Part shown: positions 20,865-32,830 of the stretch, one piece after another
Position numbering within the stretch: position 1 is the first letter of the stretch
Layout of the letters: every line of letters starts with the position of its first letter
Made by a program: the position numbers and the translations under genes
Origin: Thysanoteuthis rhombus
Lineage: Eukaryota > Mollusca > Cephalopoda > Oegopsida > Thysanoteuthidae
Reading direction: 5' to 3'
DNA: 64,000 bases
NCBI GenBank assembly: GCA_963457665.1
Contig: OY735224.1
Span: 40,549,329-40,613,328 of the forward strand
The notes under the pieces: generated by a model
Database searches by the model: none
What the model was told of the DNA's origin: nothing
Seen by the model: the letters and a program-made list of their open reading frames with translations, nothing else

Positions 20865-21976
20865 CAGTAGTCCCTCGAATTTCGCGGACTTGATTATTCA
20901 TATTTTTTTCATCAATAAACGGAAGCTACTCTCAGACTTTTGAGAAAAAAATTCAAAATATTTTGTTCAAGTTTTTTCTTGTTTTTGCTAGAAAGAAGAA
21001 AGTCCAAATGGTTGTTTTTTTTAAAAAAAAAAAAAGAAATTTTCATAATAATAACGTAGAATCATGCTGTTTTAAATCAGTGTTTCCAATTTTTAACATT
21101 TTACCGGCAAAACATAATGGATGTTGACAGCTTATTGACATGGGGCAGATATTGACAAGCTTTGAAAAAAATGGCAGTCAAAAGCGTAATGAAATATTAA
21201 CTTAAAATCAAATTTGAACTTCAACTGAAGAAAGAGTAACAGTAACAAACACTTGAAAAACTTGTATCCAAATCATGTCTAGAATGACTTTTTCATTTAG
21301 TGAAAAATTTGAAAAAAAAATTTAAAAATTTGCCGGTATATTTGAGTTGGCCTCTCTGGCCTTCCATACTTACAAAAAAAGCTTTTATACTCTTTCCAAT
21401 GATAATATTTGATTCATCATTTCTTTGCATTGTAATTAGCAAAATTTCAGGATTAGGCGAAAGGGAAAGAATAAAGCAGAAATTTTAAAATTAAATGGAA
21501 ATTTTTTTTTCCAAAATTTAGAATGGAAACTTATTTAAAATAAATTATCCTTTATTAGATAAGTTCTAGAAATTTATTAAAAATCCATTAAGTAGTTGAT
21601 TTTTTGTAATTTAGAAATCTAGATTTTTTTGCAAGTAAAAAATTGCACACTTTTCGAATGGAAATTTCTACTGCAAATGTTTTGTCAATACAAGTCACAA
21701 GTGTGTGACATTTATGCTATCTACATTCAAAAATATCTTATCCCTACAAGGTGTACACATAATTTTCATCTCATTTTTTACCAATCTCTCTTCTTGCTAA
21801 TAACAAAGATTCAAAAAAGATAAGTCAATTGTATAAAACCAAATATTTTTCGTTAAGAGTTGATTTTCTGGTGTGTCAGCCGCAAAATCTGCATAGATGC
21901 TTAAATTCTCATTGTAATTTTTTGTAATTCCATTTCGCAAAATGTCTGCAACCCCATGAAATTCGAGGAACTACTG
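20865..21976. mobile_element. pogo/Tigger-like non-autonomous DNA transposon, 1112 bp
   Basis: The left end 'cagtagtccctcgaatttcg' and the right end, reverse complemented, 'cagtagttcctcgaatttca' match at 17 of the first 19 positions. Both sides are flanked by TA (20863-20864 and 21977-21978), the target site of the Tc1/mariner-pogo superfamily, and the CAGTNNNCCCTCGAATTT ends are typical of pogo/Tigger elements. The interior is AT-rich, with only short frames and no visible helix-turn-helix or DDE motifs, so it is an internally deleted or decayed copy. Confidence 0.75.
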
Positions 21977-21978
21977 TA

Positions 21979-22959
21979 TTAACGAAAATACAAAATGAAA
22001 TACGTCAATTTCAAAGCTTAAAATTCCATTTTTTGGGGGACATTGTTACGTAATAAATGTTAAGCGTCAATATCTAAAATGTTAATCATTTAAATCTACT
22101 TCAATCAGATCTCTTTCACCTCAATCAACCAATATCTTGTTCTGTTTCAACTTGGGCAGAAATGTAGGTTGTTGCAAAACCTGGGGGACTGTTTGCTTGT
22201 TTTGCATTCCAAAATCAGTACAGATTCTATGCATTAGAGTTTTATTTTGTTCTCTTTCCAGATCATTTGAGCTTTACTTCAAATCGAAATTGTAACCCTC
22301 CTTACTTCAGTGATTCATTAGAGTATTGATTGTCATTCATTTTCAATTCTCTACAGTGTTTGTATATTTTTTTTTTTGAGAGTTCTTGATATTTCTCCAA
22401 TGTATCTTTTGTGGCATATTATGAATATCATGCAAAGACTGACATAGCTTTAGGTAAACGGACTTTTACTATTTCTATGGCAAATTGCATAACTAAGAGA
22501 AACTCAATTACAAGGGAATTGAAGCAGATTACAATTATACCAGCAGAATTTTTAATAATCCAAGTAGAGGTAACTCTTATATTCAGGAGTATCTTTAACA
22601 ATTGAGGGGAGGTGGGTCAATAAAATGCACCAATATTCCTTACAACAGCAAAATAAGAGACTTTAATAAAATACATAAAAGAGGAATCTTTTTAAGCATC
22701 CAACGTCACAATTGCATTTCTTCTCTTATTTCCAATATCAGTGGTCTCATACCGCTGAGCCACATAGCAGTATCAGGCTGCAAAGCAGGAGCTAAAAGGC
22801 TGCTAGGAAATCTTTCATTTTCTTTGTGAAATGAAAAATTAATTTCCTTGGATCTTAAAATAAAATTTATTAGATAAAACTTTTTAGAAATTGAGTGTAT
22901 TAGTCATTTATCATTGACTTACAATCTATATCCCGATTATGACCAACACCAGCCCCCTC
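21979..22959. other. No gene called
   Basis: The two short plus frames at 22411-22605 and 22602-22829 have no recognised motif. A tRNA-like 'tgtggctcagcggtatgag' is present on the minus strand near 22745-22768, possibly a SINE head, but no B box was found. Confidence 0.35.
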
Positions 22960-23099
22960 GGCTGGTCTGCAGGAATATTGTCAATATTAAATTAGTCAAA
23001 TTGGGGACCCATGTCCTATATCCTCCGGGAATTAATTCCATTTCCAAAGAATATGCCTGTACAAATAATGACACTAGACATCTGAAGCCCCTGTCAGCT

Positions 23100-23350
23100 A
23101 AGGTTGACTATAGATGCTATGCCTGAGTGTTTAGTGTAGAGGAAGTGTTGTACCCAAGTCCCCATCTTGGCCATGCTGAAAGCTTCCAAAGGAAAGAAGT
23201 GTTTAATACAATTGGAAATCAACATGGCTGCAAGGGATGCCTCCTCAGCTGGTTCCAATACCTGGTATTTCCAGATGGTCATCCTTCTAGGTAGCGACCA
23301 AACTCTATGTTGTTAAACTTCGAGACCTTTCCATTTGAGGCGACTGTCTA
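23100..23350 (-). repeat. 5S rRNA-derived SINE, copy 2
   Basis: Read on the minus strand, 'gtctcgaagtttaacaacat' then 'gtttggtcgctacctagaag' and 'ccatctggaaataccaggt' follow the 5S rRNA order (GATCTCGGAAGCTAAGC..., GCCTGGTTAGTAC..TGG, CCTGGGAATACCGGGTG). A 3' tail of about 150 bp follows, with 'catggccaagatggggac', loosely similar to the tail of the copy at 27386-27570. The tail argues for a SINE and not a lone 5S pseudogene. The short frames on both strands are artefacts. Confidence 0.6.
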
Positions 23351-23601
23351 TAAATGAACACCATATGGGAGCCTTTGATTAGAACAGACCTGAGGTTTAC
23401 AGCTTAAAGATTCCACCATTGTTATGGAGGTCCCATATGCCTCTGAAAAGGATGAATTAATTGATACAAGATGTCACCCGGCATGGAGAGCAGAATGATG
23501 TAGAAGATAGAAAAATTTTCAAGTAATGAACCAGCTACTTTGGGATTGATAAATGCAGAATTACTTTTAAGAAATTGGAGCACTAAACAAGAATCATGGT
23601 A

Positions 23602-23868
23602 CAGTAAACTTTCATTCTAACAGTGCTATTTAATAACACACACATTCTAATGGTGTATTTGTTTTTATACTCTTGTATAACTATCATGGAAGATTAGTTT
23701 TTTTTGTTCATTCATTTTACTTGCTAACCAATCAGAATATTGGGCATTAGACTGAAGGAGTAATAAAAAGTCATTCTTGTCTCATTATCATTACACTTTG
23801 TGTAAAATCTAGACATTATAGTTGTACTCTTACATCCCCAAGTGTTCTGTAATAATGGGAGTCTACTG
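23602..23868. mobile_element. Tc1/mariner-pogo-type MITE, 267 bp
   Basis: The left end 'cagtaaactttcattctaac' and the right end (reverse complement) 'cagtagactcccattattac' are inverted repeats. TA flanks both ends (23600-23601 and 23869-23870). No coding capacity. The ends resemble those of family E. Confidence 0.75.
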
Positions 23869-24076
23869 TATTATGCTAGTTTAAATGTTTTAGCAACAAT
23901 TACGTCAAGTTGGTTATTTTTTTGTATTTTATGCTAGAAGCAGTTCAATAAAGTATATACAAAACATGATTATTTGCTTTGAATTTTGTGTTTCAATAGA
24001 TTTGCAACAATAAATTTAGATGATCATCTCCTTACTTCTCTATTAAGTAGAGAGGGATTAACTCATTTTTTTGTTA

Positions 24077-24158
24077 CTACCTCTGTCCCATAATAATTGA
24101 TACATTTGCACAAACATTTCCTACACTGAATGTAACAAATATTATGGGAAAGACATAG
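24077..24158. mobile_element. Family D hairpin MITE, copy 1 (82 bp)
   Basis: The ends 'ctacctctgtcccataataa' and (reverse complement) 'ctatgtctttcccataatat' are inverted, with TA at both flanks (24075-24076, 24159-24160). The whole element is nearly one hairpin. Other copies: 27932, 60061, 62741 and 62832. Confidence 0.75.
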
Positions 24159-24160
24159 TA

Positions 24161-26734
24161 TTTTTTAAATGATAAAAATTCTCAGGGTAAATTGGAAGGC
24201 AAATAGTCTCAAAATGTTGGTCTTGTAAGCATGAATTATGTAAGTGTTGACAAAGTACCATAAACTTTATTGAGAAAAGGGGACTTAGAAATCGTGGAGT
24301 ATCTAGTCCTCTTTCTTCAAGCAGTAATATTCCTTAAGTTACTGATTAGAATGTGTGTACTCTTTTGAATGTATAAGTACTTACTACCAGATATGGTAGT
24401 TTTGAAGAGAGAAAAAAAATGTAAACACTCACCAGCAACTATGATGACTGCAAACAATCATACAATGAGAGATAGAAAAAAAAAAAAAAAATAGTGAAAG
24501 AAAATTTTTTTTGAAAAAAAAAAAAAAAAAATTCTTTTCTCTTTTTTTTTCCTTGTGGGTTGAAAAATAAAAGATTTCCAAATTTTTTGAAAATATCTTG
24601 GAATGAAAAGGAAAAATCAGTAGAAATAAATCTAAAAATAAAAGGGTAAAATTACTATCAGTAAGAAAAAAAAGTTCCCTGCTTATTTTAACAAAATAAC
24701 CTTTGGATTAATTTTTTTCTAAGTCCCATCAAATTAAGTAGAAGTGGCTAAATTATAACTGCCCTCCCCCTCTCCGGCCAGTATGAGAGTTTCATGAATC
24801 TCGCCCTTGGCAAGATTCAGAATTCGCATCCTGGGCTGTATACTAAGAAATATTTTTGTTCAGTTCCAATGATCCCACAGAGCCTTTGTGCCATGGCAAC
24901 TGCTAGGTCCACCTAATGGATGGGCTGGCCCTGGAACCCCCAATATCTTCCACTTTATAGATAAATGTTTTTAAGAGGCATCTCTAAGCTCTGCCCGTGT
25001 GTCGGTCAGTCAGTCAGTCAGTCAGTCGATGTGTACCCATATTGTTTCTCAGCTGTTTTGAGTCAGATTTACTAGAAACTTGATAGAAAAGTGTCCTTTG
25101 ATAAGATGCTTCTTACCTAAAATATCTCCAAGTCATGTGGTCTGGCAATGGCATTCAAAATTTATGGTGAACGCCAAATGAACTTTCAGTTCTTATGTTA
25201 TCAGTAATCCTACCTTCCATTATTTTAGCCATGTCATTTGACATAAAATTAAATAAAATCAACATTAAATCATAATGGAATCAGATATGCATTTAGTAAT
25301 TTTAACAACAATAAGTCTTATGAGTAAAGTATTGGTGAGCATTCAGATTACCAGATCCTGTGGCCAAGTTTTATAAATAAACTATCAATCATCCATACAA
25401 TCTCTTATTTCTTGATTGAAGGATATTCATCTCCCCACCACTGTTATTTTATTTAAGAACATTTCATTTTTTAGAAGCAGTCCAAGTCATCAATATCACA
25501 ACATATGATATCTGTAATAGGTTTCTCCAGAGACTAAATAGCATTGCTGGAGAGCAGGTATTAGACACTGCAGTGTGGGGGACAAAATGAACACAAGGTG
25601 TTTATTTTCAAGAAGGGGAACAATAATTAATGTTCAAAAGAGCTAGCTGCTTATGATCACATAGTGAGTTTGAGAGTCAGGTACCACTAATCTCCATAAC
25701 ATCAAGATAATCAACTAGGCTACCTGCAAATGAGGAAGTAGTTAATCAGCTTTATATGGCTCATCTATGATTAATTTCTTCATATTCATCTTGTATGTAG
25801 TTGAAGAGAAAATTCAGATGGTTTGTGATATAGGCATAACACGGGCGTCTATAAAGGAGTCCATTTGCATCCCCCTGGAAAAGTACATTTTATATATATT
25901 CTACTCAAATGCAATAATAAAGTAACATAAGTTATTTACTTGAAAGATATCTCTGAAGAATAAAAATTCCAGAATTTGTAAATCTAGTACAGCAGACTTT
26001 GCAAATAATTTTTACATTTTGGTTTGTTAACATTATAGCAGTACATGCTGCTTGGACTAGTATTGATATGTTGGCAGCAGCTACTTGGACTATTTTTACA
26101 CTCCCTGTCGCTATACATAAAACAGAATTAAAATTCTAAATTACTTCCCTAATTCAAAACTTTATTTAAAAATTTCCTCATCCCAACTTGATACTCTTTC
26201 AGATATGAATTAATTGGAGTCCTACAACTACAATAGGGAATTATACAAGGCTATTATTGGACAAGAGAAATCACAGTTCACAAAAGTCTATATCTAAGAC
26301 TATAATATTACATTCTAAAGGATTTGAGTGAAGATGAAGTAAATATCAGCTCTATTTAGGTCTCTTAATAAAGATCAGTACCTCTCAATATAACCAAATC
26401 AAGATTAGTACCACTCAATGAAGACCAAGATTGGTACCACTAGTGTAATGATTAGTAGTGCAGATGCGCAAAAATAAACAGTTTTACAGCAATTTATCAA
26501 ACCATTTTTTTAACACCATGGGGCCTGCACAGGTCTGTCTGGGAATGTACCCAAGATCGAATGTTGTAATAGCTTAACTAATCAAGTAAAGATTAGTACC
26601 ACTCGATCAAACCAAGTAAAGAACTTGACCCAAAGATTCATTTGGTCTTATTTTCAAATCACTGATTTTCTCTATCAACTACATTCTACAAATCTTACCT
26701 GAAAGTCTGAACTGTAGTTTATTTCCTTTACCCC
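24161..26734. other. Long stretch without gene; simple repeats and unclassified repeat fragments
   Basis: Long A and T runs lie at 24476-24550. A (CAGT)n run of about six units is at 25006-25028. The segment near 24770-24960 is less AT-rich, with 'gggctggccctgg', which also occurs in variant form near 31400. Near 26340-26640 there are several copies of 'gatcagtacc' or 'gattagtaccact', an irregular local repeat. No gene is seen. Confidence 0.5.
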
Positions 26735-26935
26735 TGCCACTATGTCTTCATTCATGTCCATCTGTCTCTCTGTCCATACAATATCTACTGAAGTTCTCAG
26801 TGAATTTCAATCAAATTTTGTGGAAGGATAAGTAAGCAATAGGCTATGGAAGAACTGATTAAATTTTAGGGCATCTAACTACGACCTGATTTTCATTCAG
26901 TTTTTGGTGTCAATGGTCAAACCTGGTGAGAAACA
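26735..26935 (+). repeat. Dispersed repeat family G, copy 2
   Basis: It has 'tgtctctctgtccatacaat', 'atctactgaagttctcagtg', 'aatttcaatcaaattttgtg' and 'gaaggataagtaagcaatag', followed by 'aaattttagggca' and 'cctgattttcattcag'. This is the same order as at 4660 and 53325. Confidence 0.65.
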
Positions 26936-27185
26936 CTTGCAACTGAAATTCCGAAAATACCAACAGCAGCTTCAGGAGAATAAGAAAAGAAAGCAATGAA
27001 ACAAAGAATCTTACCTGATTATACTTGGAGGAATATTTTCATATACCTAAGATATAGCTGAGCAATACTTATTTGAACCAGCAGAAAAAAATGTATATAG
27101 ATAATTATTAGATTATTACTAATTATTTCTAATGAAAAACTTCAGATATATTAGAATTTCCAAGATAGTTATCATTTAGAAAAGA

Positions 27186-27192
<7 letters not shown>

Positions 27193-27231
<39 letters not shown>

Positions 27232-27250
27232 TAAATATATATATATATAT
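27193..27250. repeat. (TA)n microsatellite
   Basis: A TA run of nearly 60 bp interrupted once by 'aaatataaa'. Confidence 0.95.
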
Positions 27251-27334
27251 GCACATACACTGTTTAGGCTGTAATACATTTGGTAAAAATATCTACCTGT
27301 GAAATGTTCATGTAATAAATCTAATCTAAGGTTT

Positions 27335-27385
27335 ATTGAAAAGTGGAACAGTCCATTGTTTTAAATGGTGAGTAGGTCATAAGAC
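27335..27385 (+). repeat. Family J fragment, copy 1
   Basis: The segment 'aagtggaacagtccattgtt' plus 'ttaaatggtgagtaggt' matches the J core at 46108-46190 and 45530-45590. Confidence 0.5.
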
Positions 27386-27570
27386 AGGGAAAGGTGTCAG
27401 GTCTTACCTAGCCATACTAGCAAATGATGTTTTGAAGAGGTGGTGAGGATATCTCTTTATGATCTCCACCTGATATTCCCAGAGAGTCACCCATCTAGGT
27501 ACTGACTAGGCTCATCATTGCTCAACTTAAGTGATCTTCTGAGATCTGGTGTGTTCAACGTTATAGGTAT
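27386..27570 (-). repeat. 5S rRNA-derived SINE, copy 3
   Basis: Read on the minus strand it has 'ccagatctcagaagatcact', 'taagttgagcaatgatgag', 'cctagtcagtacctagatgg' and 'gtgactctctgggaatatca', which follows 5S rRNA from the middle to the 3' end. About 80 bp of unrelated tail follows ('tagtatggctaggtaagacc'). It has many differences from functional 5S rRNA, so it is not a 5S gene. Confidence 0.7.
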
Positions 27571-27931
27571 CACTTGAACATGATATATTCAAATAGGTCT
27601 TCCATTAAGGCAATGCACATTTAGTGCATATTTAACGAACCTATTTGTTTCATGGAATAAGGATACGGAGTTCACATTAAACTGTCAACTTTTTCTGGAA
27701 GAGGAATCACCCATAACTTTTTCTGGAAGAGGAATCACCCATTTTCCAAAAACAAGAATTTTATGTTTTACAGTACCTAGTTTCTCAAATTGTCACCAAT
27801 AAAAATATTATATTGTAACTTGAAAAAAAAAAAAACATAAAATTTAGGATGGGATCCATATATAAGTGTCTCTAAATTCACATAAAATTATCGATTTGAA
27901 TATATTAACTTAAAACACTTAAAGAGATATA

Positions 27932-27995
27932 CTGCCTCTGTCCCATAATAGTTGATACATTTGATGTATGAAATGTACATGCAAATGTAAACTTT
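27932..27995 (+). mobile_element. Family D MITE, copy 2 (truncated)
   Basis: The start 'ctgcctctgtcccataatag' and 'ttgatacatttg' match the other D copies. The right end is missing or unrecognisable after 'gcaaatgtaaac'. Confidence 0.55.
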
Positions 27996-28538
27996 TATAG
28001 ATTGAAGAAAATGGATTAAAAATTCAAAAAACTGAAATCAGAAAAAACTGATATAAAAAGGAATATAAGTAAATCATATCACACAAACAATGAATGGGAA
28101 AAAATGTATTGAATGAGAAAAAAAATAGATAAAAATATTTTTAAATTAAAAAAAATCAAATGAAGATATAGATATATGTCAGCATTGAAAATGAAGCGAT
28201 CTTTTGTCTTGTTCTGAAAATTTATCATCAAACATGCACACAAAATGTTTTAGTCACAATTTCACAGTGTAATGTAAATAAGAAATTAAATTCCAATACG
28301 TTTTTTTTCTTTCTCGCATTTGTTATTTCAATTCTAGAAAACTTCTATGTTTTTTTGTTTTGTTATTTTTTTACCCAATTTTTTTTTTCATCTGTCAGTA
28401 ATATATTTTTTTTTTTATACTTCTCTTACACAACCTCCTCGTGCAATGCTGAAAAGTTAATAGATCATTAGAAAACCACAAGAAGTCTGTGAATAGATGT
28501 ACAAACACGCATGACTGGAAACTTACTTAGATGCCAGG
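27996..28538. other. No gene; T- and A-rich
   Basis: AT-rich with several long T runs (28299-28410). Nothing else is recognised. Confidence 0.5.
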
Positions 28539-28773
28539 TTGTTATGTTACCAAACAGAGGGCATCAGAAATAACCTTGATTTTAATCCTTTGTCAGCCAG
28601 AATTTTGAGTAGATATCTCCTGGGGTGGTTTGAGTTTGACGGTAATAGCAGTAAAATGGCCTCAGTGCCATCTTCTGTAAGCAGCTGTGTCAACTGTACG
28701 GGTGTCTCTCGTAGTAGTAGTGATGGTGATATTAGTACCATGGAAATTCAAGTTGAATGTTGCAAATCCAGGT
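28539..28773 (+). other. Weak candidate exon or coding relic
   Basis: This stretch is less AT-rich than its surroundings and has an open plus frame ending at 28773, with a Ser-rich segment 'SSVSSCVNCTGVSRSSS' and 'MEIQVECCKSR'. A pyrimidine-rich tract and 'ctttgtcag' (about 28589-28597) could be a 3' splice site, and 'ccaggtaatcc' (about 28769-28779) a 5' splice site. The minus strand is also open over much of the stretch. No domain is recognised and no partner exon was found, so this is a possibility only. Confidence 0.22.
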
Positions 28774-29909
28774 AATCCAGGGTTATGAGTGCTTGTGTTG
28801 ACTTGCCACAGAAGACGTAAATCCAATCCATATAGACTTTATGGAAATGGTGAAGAAAAAATAATGGAAACAAAAAAAAAATTTTTTTTAAATTAGATTC
28901 CCGTACGACACTCTTACCTGCAAAAACAAGAGAGAAAAAAATATTTCATTTAAAATTGAGAAAAAACCCATTGCAAGAGAGACAAGAAATTATCTTAGGT
29001 ATTTGAGGGTTCTTTTTCAAATGAAACCAACTTTTTAAAAAAGGAATGGACCAGTTTTAGTCCCAAGATACAAAACTATTTTCAGCTATTATCTAATTTT
29101 AAGGAAGAAAAAAAAAAAAGATATATACATCCACTCATACATAAACAAATATGATTCAACTCTTATATTCATTAAAAAACGAATGTCATTATCAAGTGAA
29201 ATAACTCCTGATCAGAATTATCACCTTTGAATATCATGTGCATTTTTAAAAAAAAAAAATTTCTGATCAATTCACAGAGGTGTTATTTCAAAATTTTATC
29301 ATTGAAGAGTTCCACTGTCAATTACAGTCAGTTTCAAGCATTTAATGAATTCAAGAGTTAATAATCCAGAGATCCATCAATGACTCTAATAATGGAAAAA
29401 CTTTATTATTTAATGACAATAAAGTTAAAACTTTAAAGTTTGATTGTATTTGCAACAACTTGTACTTAGCCGGGTTCATATTACGTTTTCCAGTATCAAG
29501 GAATAAAAAAAATTCAACATGTTCAGTACCAAAGGATGTTAAACGTTTTCACTCCTTCACTGGTTATAAACCAAAAAACATTAAGTCCTCTTTTTGAAAT
29601 TGCACCTGGTCTTCATTTAGTCCTTCTTACACTACTGTGACTAATACCTGGTTTCCAGCAATACTATTTAGTCTCTCGGGAATCCCATTGTTTTATTCTT
29701 GGCCTCTAGACATTTTTACTAATTTCTACACATTGCTTCAACACCTTCAGAGCCAGAGTTGAGAAAAAAAGAAATATTTTTCAGGAAGAAAATTACCTTT
29801 CATGAAGCTCTTAATAATGATTATAATGCTGCCTTTTGATGAAATGCTCATGAATTGATAAGTTTGAATAACCTGAGATATCACGGGTAGAATTTGTTGA
29901 ACAAACACA
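28774..29909. other. No gene; A/T-rich with homopolymer runs
   Basis: A and T runs occur at 28868-28890, 29106-29120 and 29247-29260. No gene and no recognised repeat. Confidence 0.5.
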
Positions 29910-30245
29910 CTGTCGACCATAATAACATTGAAGTTAGGGTCCACAATTTTCGATCACATTATAAGTGAGTCCGCATTGTAATGAATTTCCTATTTTTACA
30001 AACCTTGATCCAAGTTCCCAACCCTTCAACTTATCTAAATCTGCCCTTCATGATTCATGCAAAAATGAAGAGATGAACGTGTGTGTGGGGTAAGGTAAGG
30101 TAAGGCGAGTCTGTCAGGAAAACATTCATAGATATAATTTATTTTTTCAAATTGTGAAACCTCATTATAAGATTACATTTAGACAAAATTTAGATACATA
30201 TATAGTAAGTGTCTAGAGTAGGAGTTTTATAATACAATAGTAATA
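29910..30245 (+). mobile_element. Family E element, copy 2 (3'-truncated)
   Basis: It begins 'ctgtcgaccataataacatt' and shares 'gatcacattataagtgagtc', 'tttttacaaaccttgatcca', 'gtctgtcaggaaa' and 'tttagacaaaatttagatac' with the copies at 11321 and 48025. The right third is absent. Confidence 0.65.
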
Positions 30246-30994
30246 TTCAAAATAATGCTGAAACTTAGTAAAAGTCACAGCCCACTGATAGTACAACTAC
30301 TCCACCAATCAGTTGCTTAGCTCAGTCATTTCTCGTTGTAGAGAAATCAAAATTTTGATTGAACACCAAATTTTGCAATTTTTACCTAAAATTTATTTTA
30401 GCAAATTTCAACATTCAATTTCCATGTTATGCTTTGGAAATTAAGGTGATTGTCAGTGATCAGTAATCACTGGCATGATATGGCTGTTATAGGTCTGGCT
30501 GCTGCAAGGTCAAACTCTTCTACCATTCCTCCTTAAGATGATTACTACAACTTATATATCATATAATAAATGGAAAATTATAAAAATACATACTTTTGTA
30601 GTATAAATGTATTTATTCATTAGAATGAAATAAGCCCTCTTGTATTTGCAACAAAAATTTGTAAGACTTGTCAGTTTGGCTCAGTCGGTGAGAGAACCAT
30701 CTATCAATCACTTGGTTGTAATTTTAAATCAACGGAGGGAAATGTTAATTTTCATAAATCAATTTGCAACCTGACTTGGACTGGTGTTTAACAAAAGATC
30801 GAATTTGTAGCTGGGCCTTGTCATTAAAACATACAGTTCAATCCAGTTGGATCATTGGATTTCAACCCAACTTGTAATGGTAGTTTAGGTGTTTTCAGAA
30901 TGAGAAACATACAATTAAATGATTTTTTATGCTTCTTTTCGGCTGCTTCAATCCTACTCTTGATGTTAAGTACTCATCTGAGAGGCATTGAGTA
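30246..30994. other. No gene; contains a tRNA-like segment
   Basis: Near 30667-30745 the plus strand reads 'ttggctcagtcggtgagaga', an A-box-like tRNA D-arm, but the expected B box is degraded ('ggttgtaatttta'). Probably a decayed SINE head. Nothing else is recognised. Confidence 0.4.
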
Positions 30995-31085
30995 CCATTT
31001 TCAAAATTTGGGTATGACTTGGACATGGATTGAACCCAGGACCAACTGAACCAGAGCAAGCACTACCACTGGGCCACGGTAATAG
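30995..31085 (-). repeat. tRNA-like SINE head
   Basis: Read on the minus strand: 'gtggcccagtggtagtgctt' (A box) and 'cctgggttcaatccatgtcc' (B box), at the right spacing. No acceptor stem is seen, so it is a SINE or tRNA pseudogene. Confidence 0.6.
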
Positions 31086-31800
31086 ATAAAAATAATAAAT
31101 AAATTCATCAAACTAAATGTTCATCATGAGTTGTATCTTGGATAATTCCACAATGTGGTAGTGTTTTTTTGTGACTCAAACTTGTATCCCTTTAACCCCA
31201 AAAAGCATTTTCTATACTAGCTGCTCTGTCACAAGAGCAACAAGGACTTTTACATCTGACAGAAGATCGAATCTAACAATATAGACAGAGCTGGCATAAG
31301 CTAAGTAGCTGCTTAGAGCCCTTGGCCACGAGAGCAATCAGGGGAGCTTCTGGAGGTAGCGGGGAGACCCACCAAATCAAAGTCTCTTTGGAGCCCCATA
31401 AAGGTTTGAGCTGGCCCTGCGTATAGACTTACCCAATATTTGTAGCTCAGGTGGCAGAGCAGATGGTGCAGGAAAGTAGGAATCCTGCCAAGTGAAATTT
31501 CGTAATGAGACTCCTTCACTATAAGAGGTACCACTATTTACGATAACAAGAAATAGCTTTATGCAAAAATAAGTTTTGCATGTCATAATGACACATGAAA
31601 TTTATTCAATTTCTTCGAAACAGCTTTTTAGAATTTCATGGCAATTGTGAAGTATGTGACATAAGAAATAAATCATGAAAATAATCAAGCATAGGGGAGG
31701 GAAAGGTGATTTTAAAATGACCCCAGGTACTCAATGGAGTAGTGGTGGGATCTAAAATCTTTATGATTAATAGTTCTTCTATCGCATTTGTCCTAACAAA
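31086..31800. other. No gene
   Basis: A less AT-rich piece at about 31290-31430 has 'gagctggccctg' in common with 24.9 kb and may belong to an unclassified repeat. The short minus frames at 31313-31586 have no known motif. Confidence 0.4.
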
Positions 31801-31804
31801 ACTC

Positions 31805-31990
31805 ACTAAATGTTGGAAGGGGCCCTCACAAGGAACCAAACCCCTGTCAAAGCCTTCAAATCTCTAGCTTTGTCACTTCTACTCAACAAGCTCAGGGACA
31901 CCCTGCCTTTAAAAGGTCTAACTACCATTTGGAACAATAGACTCTTCCACTGAAACAAGTTCAGAAGTTTTCCTAAAATAAAACTTGTCT
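31805..31990 (-). repeat. Repeat segments AA (copy 2) and J (fragment), adjacent
   Basis: At 31813-31899, 'tggaaggggccctcacaagg' and 'agccttcaaatctctagctt' match 20299-20385. At 31905-31990, 'aacaatagactcttccactg' is the reverse complement of the J core 'cagtggaaaagtccattgtt'. The minus frame at 31806-32033 runs through both and is not a gene. Confidence 0.5.
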
Positions 31991-32149
31991 GATAGAAATT
32001 TATACATATCCACGAATAATAATCATTATACATGATACAGCCAGACTATTTTCCTTGTTTACTTGTTCATTTACTAAACTAATTATCTAGAAAAATACAT
32101 CAAAAGTTATGAAATAAATTTTTAAAAAAAAGGACCAAAATGACCAGAA

Positions 32150-32320
32150 ACTTCCAAAAGTACTTGGGGGGGGGGGCAATTCTAGATGGTGCCCAGTGGT
32201 GTACTCATGCAAGTTTTCGAAATTGTAACTCCCAAAATATGACCAGGAGTGGATACTCAAAAAGAGAAAAATCAGTCACCCACTTTGCTGGTTGGTCAGT
32301 CATTTATGGGGCTATAAAAG
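32150..32320 (-). repeat. Dispersed repeat family C, copy 2
   Basis: Plus-strand landmarks are 'gtgcccagtggtgtactcat', 'gcaagttttcgaaattgtaa', 'ctcccaaaatatgaccagga' and 'tggggctataaaag', which are nearly the same as at 46905-47095. A poly-G run (32166-32174) sits at the edge. Confidence 0.7.
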
Positions 32321-32332
32321 AGATTAAATAAA

Positions 32333-32336
<4 letters not shown>

Positions 32337-32367
<31 letters not shown>
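32337..32367. repeat. (TA)n microsatellite
   Basis: About 15 TA units. Confidence 0.95.
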
Positions 32368-32368
<1 letters not shown>

Positions 32369-32529
32369 GTACAAACATTCATACAATTATTTTTAGAAAT
32401 TGTTAATTTGGAAGCCTCTAAAAAGACAGTATTGCAAAGAGGGACAATCTTCACTTAAGAACTTCCTCATGATTATTGTACTAGTTGAGATGTTGATAAA
32501 GATTATCCATTATTCTCTGAAGCCTGTTC

Positions 32530-32830
32530 TTCTCTCACCCTTTGCCTGTATCTTCTCATTCTCTCCCTTATCCTTTCTCTTTGTGATTTTATAAGTTTTT
32601 TGGTTTTATGTTTAGTTTCATGAGCGGATATTTTCCTATCCTCTCAAACTAATTACCTTTGATTCCAGCCCTCTCTCTTCCTACCCACTCAGTAAACTAC
32701 CTTTCTTTCCTCTCATCTTCCTACCCTTTCATCAAATTACCTGACTCCCTTTTCTTCCCAACTCTTCCTACCCTGTTACTAAACTACTGAATTTTTCTTG
32801 TCTTTCTAATTAGGATAAGAGTTATCGTCA
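32530..32830 (-). repeat. Dispersed repeat family W with minisatellite tail, copy 3
   Basis: The plus strand is pyrimidine-rich: 'cctaccctttcatcaaatta', 'cttcctacccactcagtaaa' and 'cttcctaccctgttactaaa', spaced about 40-45 bp. These are the reverse complement of the family W tail units. 'ttgcctgtatcttct' is the reverse complement of 'agaagatacaggc' near 2382. Confidence 0.55.

Noticed and set aside
22745..22830. tRNA-like segment on the minus strand
   Set aside because: Only an A-box-like word is seen; no B box or stem.
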